Shown here: piece after piece, positions 35,460-42,424 of the stretch
How positions within the stretch are numbered: position 1 is the stretch's first letter
Layout of the letters: the number at the start of each line of letters is the position of its first letter
Assembly: GCF_019710745.1 (NCBI RefSeq)
Contig: NZ_JAHKJW010000013.1
Span: 126,396 to 190,395, forward strand
Source: Streptomyces beigongshangae
GTDB lineage: Bacteria > Actinomycetota > Actinomycetes > Streptomycetales > Streptomycetaceae
Length of the DNA stretch: 64,000 nucleotides
Direction: 5' to 3'
Position numbers and translations under genes: made by a program
The notes under the pieces: model-generated
Databases searched by the model: none
What the model saw: the letters and a program-made list of their open reading frames with translations, nothing else
Told to the model about the DNA's origin: nothing

Positions 35460-35571
35460 CTGCAGGACCTCCTCGTCCGCCTCGTTCCGTCTGTTCATGT
35501 ACGGGAGTGGCGATTCGTGCCCGTAAGTCTACGGCGGGCGGCGCGACTTGGGGCCGATCCGCGGGTAACGG

Positions 35572-36579
35572 TCAGCCCCGGGCCCGTTGGGTGACGGCGA
35601 TGCAGACGAGCACGGCGCCGGCCGTCAGCGGGGCGGCCGGGGTCAGGTGCTCGCCCAGGAGCAGCACCGACCACACCAGGGTCAGCAGCGGCTGGGCGAG
35701 CTGCAGCTGGCTGGCCTTCGGGACGCCGATGGCGGCCATGCCGCGGTACCAGACGACCAGGCCGAGGAACTGCGAACCGGCGGCGACCCACAGCAGCCCG
35801 GTCACACTGTGCGCGGTCAGCTCCACGGGCTCCTGCGACAGCGCGACCGCGGCCACGGGCAGCGTGAGCGGCAGGCACAGGACCAGGGCCCAGCCGATGA
35901 CCTGCCAGCCCGGCATCACCCGGGCCAGCCGGCCGCCCTCCGTGTAGCCCGCAGCGCAGACCAGCAGCGCCGCGAAGAGGTAGGCGTCCGCGCTGCTCAG
36001 GGCGCCGCCGCTCTGCCGCACGGTGAAGGCGATGACCACGGCGGCGCCGGCGAGGGCCGCGGCCCAGAACATACGGGAGGGGCGGGTGCCCGTCCGCAGC
36101 GCCGAGAGCAGGGCCGTCGTCAGGGGGAGCAGTCCGACCACGACCGCGGCGTGCGCGGTGGTCGACGTCTCCAGGGCGAGGGTGGTGAGCAGCGGGAAGC
36201 CGAGCACGACCCCGGCCGCGACGACGGCCAGGCCCGCCCAGTGGCGTCGGCGGGGGAGCGGCACGCGCAGGGCGAGGAGGCAGGCACCGGCGATGACCGC
36301 GGCGAGGACGCTGCGCACCGCCACGAGCGACCAGGGGCCGAAGCCCTCCAGGCCCCACGCGGTGGCGGGGAAGGTGAGGGAGAACGCGACGACACCGAGC
36401 GCGGCGAGGAGGGTCCCGGCCCGGGGCCCCGGCTGGGCGGAGCCCCGCCCGCCGACGGTGTCCGTCCCGACAGTGTTTGTCCCGGCGGTGTCCGTCCCGG
36501 CGGCCTCCGCCCCGACAGTGTCCGTCCGGGTGGGAACCGCTATCGATGTGTGCGCAATAGCGCTACTCTCTGCTCTCAT
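35572..36579 (-). CDS. EamA/DMT-family transporter
   Basis: About 335 residues with ten membrane helices in two EamA repeats, as in exporters of amino acids or metabolites. The N-terminal 50 residues are a degenerate TDTVG-type repeat encoded by tandem DNA repeats. If the start at 36579 is right, its codon overlaps that of the divergent MocR gene by two bases; a later start within the repeat is possible. The MocR neighbour is its likely regulator. Confidence 0.87.
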   Translation of the reverse strand: MRAESSAIAHTSIAVPTRTDTVGAEAAGTDTAGTNTVGTDTVGGRGSAQPGPRAGTLLAALGVVAFSLTFPATAWGLEGFGPWSLVAVRSVLAAVIAGACLLALRVPLPRRRHWAGLAVVAAGVVLGFPLLTTLALETSTTAHAAVVVGLLPLTTALLSALRTGTRPSRMFWAAALAGAAVVIAFTVRQSGGALSSADAYLFAALLVCAAGYTEGGRLARVMPGWQVIGWALVLCLPLTLPVAAVALSQEPVELTAHSVTGLLWVAAGSQFLGLVVWYRGMAAIGVPKASQLQLAQPLLTLVWSVLLLGEHLTPAAPLTAGAVLVCIAVTQRARG

Positions 36580-36586
36580 GCATGAG
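36575..36586. promoter_or_regulatory. Palindrome at overlapping divergent start codons
   Basis: CTCATGCATGAG is a perfect 12-bp palindrome containing both proposed start codons (CAT at 36577-36579 and ATG at 36578-36580). A further inverted pair GCTAC/GTAGC flanks it. The MocR protein could bind here to control both genes. Confidence 0.4.
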
Positions 36587-38029
36587 CGTAGCAGTGTCGG
36601 TGATCTGGCCGACAGGCTGAGAAGTGAGCTGGACCGCTACTCTCCCGGTGGAAAGCTGCCGTCGAGCCGGGCGCTCGTGGAGCGGTTCGGGGTGAGCCCC
36701 GTGACCGTGTCCCGGGCGCTGGCCCGGCTCTCCGCGGAGGGGCTGGTGGTCACCAGGCCGGGGGCCGGGGCGTTCCGGGCCGAGCCGCGCGACGCCGGGC
36801 CCGCCGTGGGCGACACCTCCTGGCAGGAGGTCGCGCTCAGCGCCGACGCCGCGTCCGAACTCGTCCCCCGCACGGTGGACGCCTCGGGCGTCCTCGTCTC
36901 GCTGGCCGTCCCGCCGCCGGGGGTCGTCGAGTTCAACGGCGGCTATCTGCACCCCTCCCTGCAACCGGAGCGGGCGATGGCGGCGGCGCTGTCCCGGGCG
37001 GGCCGGCGTCCCGGCGCCTGGGCGCGCCCGCCGATCGACGGCCTGCCGGAGCTCCGCGAGTGGTTCGCGCGGAGCGTCGGGGGCGCCGTCACCGCCGCCG
37101 AGGTGCTCGTCACGTCCGGCGGCCAGTCCGCGCTGACCACCGCGCTGCGCGCGCTCGCCCCGCCCGGCGCACCGGTCCTCGTCGAGTCGCCCACCTACCC
37201 CGGCATGCTCGCCATCGCCCGCGCGGCCGGACTGCGGCCCGTACCCGTGCCCGTGGACCGGGACGGTGTGCGCCCGGCACTGCTCGCCGACGCCTTCCGG
37301 GCCACCGGCGCGCGGGTGTTCGTCTGCCAGCCGCTGTTCCAGAACCCGACCGGCGCGGTGCTCGCCCCGGCACGGCGGGGCGAGGTGCTGCGGATCGCGC
37401 GGGACGCGGGCGCGTTCGTCGTGGAGGACGACTTCGTCCGCCGGCTCGTGCACGAGGACGCGGGACCGCTGCCGCGACCGCTGGCCGCCGACGACCCCGA
37501 CGGAGTCGTCGTGCACGTGTGCTCGCTGACCAAGGCGACCTCGCCGAGCTTCCGGGTGGGTGCGCTGGCCGCCCGCGGGCCCGTGCTGGAGCGGCTGCGG
37601 GCGATCCAGGTCGTCGACACCTTCTTCGTGCCGCGTCCCCTCCAGGAGGCGGCCCTGGAACTCGTCGGCTCGCCCGCCTGGCCCCGCCATCTGCGTGTCC
37701 TCTCGGCCGACCTGCGCGGCCGGCGCGACGCGATGGCCGCCGCGCTCCGCCTGCACCTGCCCGAACTCGCCCTGCCCCACGTCCCGTCCGGTGGTTACCA
37801 GCTCTGGGTGCGCCTGCCCGACGGCACGGACGAGTCCGCCCTCCTCGCCGCCGCCCTGCGCGCGGGCGTGGCGCTCACTCCGGGCCGCCCCTACTTCAGC
37901 GCGGAGCCGCCGGCGGCCCATCTGCGGCTCAGCTTCGCGGCGGTCGCGGGCACCGCGGAGATCACCGAGGGCGTCCGGAGACTGCGTACGGCCTGCGCGG
38001 AGACCGGTGTGACGGCGGGGCCGGTGTGA
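36578..38029 (+). CDS. MocR-family regulator (GntR helix-turn-helix fused to aminotransferase fold)
   Basis: A 483-residue regulator with an N-terminal GntR winged helix (about 5-70; ALVERFGVSPVTVSRALARL) and a type I PLP aminotransferase domain. The PLP lysine is in CSLTKATSPSFRVG, so cofactor binding should be intact. MocR proteins sense PLP or an amine and regulate divergent transport or metabolic genes. The ATG at 36578 would give a leaderless or very short-leader message, since the promoter must then lie in the EamA N-terminal coding region. Confidence 0.88.
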   Translation: MHERSSVGDLADRLRSELDRYSPGGKLPSSRALVERFGVSPVTVSRALARLSAEGLVVTRPGAGAFRAEPRDAGPAVGDTSWQEVALSADAASELVPRTVDASGVLVSLAVPPPGVVEFNGGYLHPSLQPERAMAAALSRAGRRPGAWARPPIDGLPELREWFARSVGGAVTAAEVLVTSGGQSALTTALRALAPPGAPVLVESPTYPGMLAIARAAGLRPVPVPVDRDGVRPALLADAFRATGARVFVCQPLFQNPTGAVLAPARRGEVLRIARDAGAFVVEDDFVRRLVHEDAGPLPRPLAADDPDGVVVHVCSLTKATSPSFRVGALAARGPVLERLRAIQVVDTFFVPRPLQEAALELVGSPAWPRHLRVLSADLRGRRDAMAAALRLHLPELALPHVPSGGYQLWVRLPDGTDESALLAAALRAGVALTPGRPYFSAEPPAAHLRLSFAAVAGTAEITEGVRRLRTACAETGVTAGPV

Positions 38030-38147
38030 CGGCGGGGCCGGGGTGATGAAGGGGCTGGTGCGACGACGGGCCCGGTCTCCGTGAGCATTCCGTGAGCGCC
38101 GTGGATCAGCTCTTGACCTGCTCGGTCCCGGCCCCCACGATCGCCGC

Positions 38148-38732
38148 ATGCATGTTCGGGTCACGCTGATCGCCGCCGCCCGTGGTTCCTCGCCGCCCGC
38201 CGAGCGCTTCGACGACGACCGGCCGCTGGACCAGACGGGCTGGGGCGAGGTGCAGCGTGCCGCCCACGCGCTGGTGCCGCTGGCGGCGGCCGAGCTGCGG
38301 TACTGCTCGCCGACGCCGCGCAGCCGGGCCACCGGTGACGCGCTGGGCCTCGCGCCGCTGGTCCAGCCGGCCCTGCGGGACTGCGACATGGGCCGCTGGC
38401 GCGGTCTGACCCTCGGCGAGGCGATGGCCCGTGAACCCCAGGCCGTGGACGCCTGGCTCGCCGACCCGTTCTCGGTGGCCCACGGCGGTGAACCGATGGT
38501 GGAGTTCATCCGGCGGGTGGGAGGCTGGCTCGACACCCGCCCCGCCGAGGACGGCGGCCGGATCGTCGCCGTGGCCGAACCCGCGGTGGTCCGCGCCGCG
38601 CTCGTCTACGCGCTCAGGGCGCACTCGTCGACGTACTGGAACCTCGACGTCCGTCCGCTGTCCACGGTCACCCTCATCGGCTGGGCGGGCCGCTGGAACC
38701 TCCGGTTCGAGGCCCGGCACGAACCTGTCTAG
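38148..38732 (+). CDS. Histidine-phosphatase-fold protein lacking both catalytic histidines
   Basis: A 194-residue protein with the overall layout of phosphoglycerate-mutase-like histidine phosphatases (SPTPRSRATGDALGL, GRWRGLTLGEAM, HGGEPMVEFIRRV). The RHG motif that carries the phospho-acceptor His reads ARGS here, and the second active-site motif (normally H-G-G) reads AEPAVVRAAL. It is therefore probably not a phosphatase of the usual mechanism. Similar degenerate forms occur in Streptomyces, as far as I recall. Function unknown. Confidence 0.8.
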   Translation: MHVRVTLIAAARGSSPPAERFDDDRPLDQTGWGEVQRAAHALVPLAAAELRYCSPTPRSRATGDALGLAPLVQPALRDCDMGRWRGLTLGEAMAREPQAVDAWLADPFSVAHGGEPMVEFIRRVGGWLDTRPAEDGGRIVAVAEPAVVRAALVYALRAHSSTYWNLDVRPLSTVTLIGWAGRWNLRFEARHEPV

Positions 38733-39256
38733 TCCCGTGTGTAGTCCGTCGTCAGGAGCAGGTGCTTGGCCGGGCCGCCCACCCGCCACACCGTCCGCCA
38801 GCGGTCCGCGCCGTACACGCTGAACTCGCCCCGGTAGAGGTCCGCCGCGCACGGATGGTCGGCGGTGTACCGCCCCGAGGTCAGGTCCAGGTCGTGGAAG
38901 GGGCGGCCGTCGGCGAACCGCACGTCGGCGCGGCCGGGCCCGTCGCCCGGCAGGAACCGCAGGGTGCGCTCGGCGGGCCGGGCCACGCCCTGCCACTCGA
39001 AGGTGCCGGACTCGCGGTGGAGCAGCCCTGCGGACCCTTTTGTCCCTCCAGACCCTTCAGACCTCTCGGCCCCCTCGGCCCTCTCGGCCCTCTCGGCCCC
39101 CTCGGGCCATTCGGACCACTCGAACACCGTCGCCCCCCGGAAGGCGCCGGTCGCCCCGCTCGCGAGGTCCCGCACCGAGCGCTCCACCCGCCAGCTCCCG
39201 GCGAGGTACGCCAGCACATCGCTCACCGGCCGGAATCCGGCCATCCCGTCCGCCAC
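38729..39256 (-). CDS. DUF6314 family protein
   Basis: A 175-residue protein with conserved Trp- and Tyr-rich segments (VLAYLAGSWRVERSV, LLHRESGTFEWQGVA, WRTVWRVGGPAKHLLLTTDY) that match DUF6314 as I know it. A GAERAERAEGAERSEG low-complexity insertion from tandem DNA repeats lies near residues 55-70. The GTG at 39256 or the ATG four codons later could start it. It is convergent with the preceding gene, with a four-base overlap of ends. Function unknown. Confidence 0.75.
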   Translation of the reverse strand: MADGMAGFRPVSDVLAYLAGSWRVERSVRDLASGATGAFRGATVFEWSEWPEGAERAERAEGAERSEGSGGTKGSAGLLHRESGTFEWQGVARPAERTLRFLPGDGPGRADVRFADGRPFHDLDLTSGRYTADHPCAADLYRGEFSVYGADRWRTVWRVGGPAKHLLLTTDYTRD

Positions 39257-39279
39257 CGCGGCCTCTCCCGTCCGAACTG

Positions 39280-39308
39280 TTGACGCGCTTCTGCCTCCTC
39301 CCTATCTT
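39280..39308 (+). promoter_or_regulatory. Promoter of the GH51 gene
   Basis: TTGACG (39280-39285) and TATCTT (39303-39308) are separated by 17 bases, a near-consensus vegetative promoter. It lies about 80 bases ahead of the arabinofuranosidase start. Confidence 0.7.
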
Positions 39309-39312
39309 GCCG

Positions 39313-39347
39313 TTCGAAGTGCTGACCAATGTTCGAAATGGCGAACA
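39313..39347 (+). promoter_or_regulatory. Candidate sugar-responsive operator of the GH51 gene
   Basis: Directly after the -10 box, TTCGAA occurs at 39313-39318 and again at 39332-39337, 19 bases apart (about two helical turns). The second lies in the inverted repeat TGTTCG-N6-CGAACA (39330-39347). Placement over the transcription start fits a repressor that is relieved by arabinose-type sugars. The regulator is not in the window. Confidence 0.55.
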
Positions 39348-39387
39348 AGTAATCGTGTTGCACGTCTCTCGGAGCCGCGGAGGATCC

Positions 39388-41898
39388 ATGTCACATGCCC
39401 GCACCGGCACACGCACGCGCTGGAGACTGTCCCTCACGGCCGCCGCCCTGCTGGCCGCCTCCTTCCTCGCCCCGGCCCCGGTGGACGCCGCCGCCGGGGA
39501 AACCGCCGACCGCGCGGCCACCGACTACGCGATCACCGTCGACCCGGGGACCGCGGGCGCGACGATCGACGACACGATGTACGGCGTCTTCTTCGAGGAC
39601 ATCAACCGGGCGGCGGACGGCGGCCTGTACGCGGAACTCGTGCAGAACCGGTCCTTCGAGTACACGGAGGCCGACAACGCCGCGTACACGCCCCTCACCT
39701 CGTGGGCCGTCACCGGCACCGCGCGAACCGCGGACGACGAGGGCCGGCTGAACGCCCGCAACCGCACCTACCTCGCCCTGGACGCCGGTTCCTCCGTCAC
39801 CAACTCCGGCTACAACACCGGCATTTCGGTGGAGCGGGGCAAGGTCTACGACTTCTCGGTCTGGGCCCGCGCCGAGGGAGCGCCCGCCCTCTCGGTGACC
39901 CTGCACGACGCCGGCGGCGAACTGGCACGGGCCCGCCGCGTCACCGCCCGTGCCGCGGGCTGGACCAAGTACACGGCACGCTTCACCGCCACCCGCACCA
40001 GCGCCGACGGCCGCCTCACGGTGGCCGCGGACGGTCCGGCCGCCCTCGACATGGTCTCGCTCCTCCCGCGCGACACGTACAAGGGCCACGGCCTGCGCAA
40101 GGACCTGGCGCAGAAAATCGCCGCCCTGGACCCCGCCTTCGTCCGCTTCCCGGGCGGCTGCCTGGTCAACACCGGCAGCATGGAGGGGTACGACGAGGCG
40201 TCCGGCTGGGAGCGCAGGCGCGCGTACCAGTGGAAGGACACCGTCGGTCCGGTCGAGCAGCGCGCGACGAACGCCAACTTCTGGGGCTACAACCAGAGTT
40301 ACGGGCTCGGCTACTACGAGTACTTCCAGTTCTCCGAGGACGTCGGCGCCATGCCGCTGCCCGTGGTGCCCGCCCTCGTCACCGGCTGCGGCCAGAACCG
40401 GGCCGTCGACGACGAGACCCTGCTCCGGCGCCACGTCCAGGACACCCTGGACCTCATCGAGTTCGCCAACGGGCCGGTGACCGGCGAGTGGGGAGCGAAG
40501 CGGGCGAGGATGGGCCACCCGAAGCCCTTCCGCCTCACCCACCTCGCGGTCGGCAACGAGGAGAACCTGCCGAACGAGTTCTTCGAGCGCTTCAAGCGGT
40601 TCCGCACGGCCATCGAGGCGAAGCACCCGGAGATCACCGTCATCTCCAACTCCGGCCCCGACGACACCGGCGCGACGTTCGACACGGCCTGGCGGCTCAA
40701 CCGGGAAGCGGACGTCGACATGGTCGACGAGCACTACTACAACAGCCCGCGGTGGTTCCTCCAGAACAACGACCGCTACGACACGTACGACAGGAGCGGG
40801 CCGAAGGTCTTCCTCGGCGAGTACGCCTCCCAGGGCAACACCTTCGGGAACGCCCTCGCCGAAGCCGCGTTCATGACCGGCCTGGAGCGCAACGCGGACG
40901 TCGTCAAGCTCGCCTCGTACGCCCCGCTGCTCGCCAACGAGGACTACGTGCAGTGGCGCCCGGACCTGATCTGGTTCAACAACCACGCCTCCTGGAACTC
41001 CGCCAACTACGAGGTCCAGAAGCTGTTCATGCGCAACGTCGGCGACCGGGTGGTCCCGTCGGACGCGACCGCCACCCCGTCCGTGAGCGGCCCCATCGCG
41101 GGCGCGGTCGGCCTGTCGACGTGGGCGACGAGCGCCGCCTACGACGACGTGCGGGTGACCGGCGCGGACGGCACGCCCCTGCTGGCCGACGACTTCTCCG
41201 GTGACGCCTCGCGGTGGACCCACACGGGCGGCGGCAGCTGGAGCGTCCGGGACGGGCAGTACGTCCAGGGCGACGAGGCCGCCGAGAACACCATGGTCTC
41301 CGCGGGCGACCCGGCCTGGCACGACTACGACCTGCACGTGAAGGCGACCAAGAAGGCCGGCAAGGAGGGCTTCCTGGTGGCCTTCGGCGTCAAGGACACC
41401 GGCAACTACTACTGGTGGAACCTGGGTGGCTGGAACAACACCCAGTCGGCCGTCGAGCAGGCCGTGGACGGCGGCAAGTCGACCCTGCTCTCCAAGGCCG
41501 GGTCGATCGAGACGGACCGTGCCTACGACATCGGCATAAAGGTGCGCGGGCGGCAGGTCACCCTGTACCTCGACGGCCAGGAGTGGGGCGGCTTCACCGA
41601 CGACAAGCCGGCCGAGCCGTTCCGGCAGGTCGTCACCGAGGACGCGCGGACCGGCGACCTGATCGTCAAGGTGGTCAACGCGCAGACGGTGGAGGCCCGC
41701 ACGGCGATCGACCTGGGCGGCACGGAGGTCCGCCCGGAGGCGGCGGTGACGACGCTCGCCGCCGCGCCGGACGCCGTGAACACGGAGACGGCCACGGCGG
41801 TCGCGCCGGTGACGTCCACCTTCTCCGGGGCGGCGGAGAGGTTCACGTACACCTTCCCGGCGAACTCGGTGACGTTCCTGCGCATCAGGAAGGACTGA
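39388..41898 (+). CDS. Secreted GH51 alpha-L-arabinofuranosidase
   Basis: An 836-residue exo-enzyme releasing arabinose from arabinoxylan or arabinan. A signal peptide (1-35, ends PVDAAAG) is followed by a CBM4-like beta domain (about 90-225) inserted in the GH51 frame, the catalytic barrel (RFPGGCLVN, acid/base Glu in HLAVGNEE, nucleophile Glu in FLGEYASQ), an inserted concanavalin-like domain (about 575-700, YYWWNLGGWNNTQSAVEQ) and a C-terminal beta domain. The ATG at 39388 has GAGGA upstream. Expression is probably controlled through the operator at 39313-39347. Its 3' end overlaps the convergent cluster gene by 14 bases. Confidence 0.93.
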   Translation: MSHARTGTRTRWRLSLTAAALLAASFLAPAPVDAAAGETADRAATDYAITVDPGTAGATIDDTMYGVFFEDINRAADGGLYAELVQNRSFEYTEADNAAYTPLTSWAVTGTARTADDEGRLNARNRTYLALDAGSSVTNSGYNTGISVERGKVYDFSVWARAEGAPALSVTLHDAGGELARARRVTARAAGWTKYTARFTATRTSADGRLTVAADGPAALDMVSLLPRDTYKGHGLRKDLAQKIAALDPAFVRFPGGCLVNTGSMEGYDEASGWERRRAYQWKDTVGPVEQRATNANFWGYNQSYGLGYYEYFQFSEDVGAMPLPVVPALVTGCGQNRAVDDETLLRRHVQDTLDLIEFANGPVTGEWGAKRARMGHPKPFRLTHLAVGNEENLPNEFFERFKRFRTAIEAKHPEITVISNSGPDDTGATFDTAWRLNREADVDMVDEHYYNSPRWFLQNNDRYDTYDRSGPKVFLGEYASQGNTFGNALAEAAFMTGLERNADVVKLASYAPLLANEDYVQWRPDLIWFNNHASWNSANYEVQKLFMRNVGDRVVPSDATATPSVSGPIAGAVGLSTWATSAAYDDVRVTGADGTPLLADDFSGDASRWTHTGGGSWSVRDGQYVQGDEAAENTMVSAGDPAWHDYDLHVKATKKAGKEGFLVAFGVKDTGNYYWWNLGGWNNTQSAVEQAVDGGKSTLLSKAGSIETDRAYDIGIKVRGRQVTLYLDGQEWGGFTDDKPAEPFRQVVTEDARTGDLIVKVVNAQTVEARTAIDLGGTEVRPEAAVTTLAAAPDAVNTETATAVAPVTSTFSGAAERFTYTFPANSVTFLRIRKD

Positions 41899-42337
41899 CG
41901 GGCCGGCCGGCCGGGCGGGTGCGGCCGGGCCGGTCCCCGGCCGCGCGTCCGCCGTCCGCCAGGCCGGCCCGAAGACGGTCCGGCCACGGCGCCGGACGGC
42001 CGTCGGCGTCGATGTGCACCACCGTGTGACTACCGCTGACGCACACCTGTCCGTCGCTGGTGGCCGTCCAGCCGAAGGTGACGGAGCCGGTCCTCACCCG
42101 TTCGACGCTGATGCGCAGCTCGAAGTCCTGGCCGAAGCGCAGGGGCCGGTGATATGCGGCCTCCGTCGAGCGCCGGGGGTAGGAACCCGCCTCGGCGGGC
42201 CGCCAGCCGAGCGTACGGAGGAACGCGTGCTCGGCGGCTTCCGCCCAGCGGAACACCGCCGACCAGTGGATACGTCCTCCGGCGTCCGTATCGGCCCACA
42301 GCACCCGCAGGTGCTCGACATGCACCGGCTCGTTCAA
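41885..42337 (-). CDS. 4HBT-type hotdog acyl-CoA/ACP thioesterase, last gene of the cluster
   Basis: A 150-residue hotdog thioesterase with the 4-hydroxybenzoyl-CoA thioesterase signature (WADTDAGGRIHWSAVFRWAE; Asp as catalytic residue). It starts at TTG 42337 with GGGAGG ahead, or at the GTG four codons later. As last gene of the 18-kb operon it may release the product from an ACP or CoA, or remove stalled starters. The 87-bp gap to the anthranilate synthase gene holds an imperfect direct repeat (GTCCTCCCGCATCGT). Confidence 0.85.
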   Translation of the reverse strand: MNEPVHVEHLRVLWADTDAGGRIHWSAVFRWAEAAEHAFLRTLGWRPAEAGSYPRRSTEAAYHRPLRFGQDFELRISVERVRTGSVTFGWTATSDGQVCVSGSHTVVHIDADGRPAPWPDRLRAGLADGGRAAGDRPGRTRPAGRPVSPS

Positions 42338-42424
42338 CGGTTTCCGTCCTCCCGCATCGTCCCGTCCTCTCGCATCGTGCGGACGCGCGGGGCCGACGCG
42401 CCGTCCGGGCCCCGACGGACCGCC

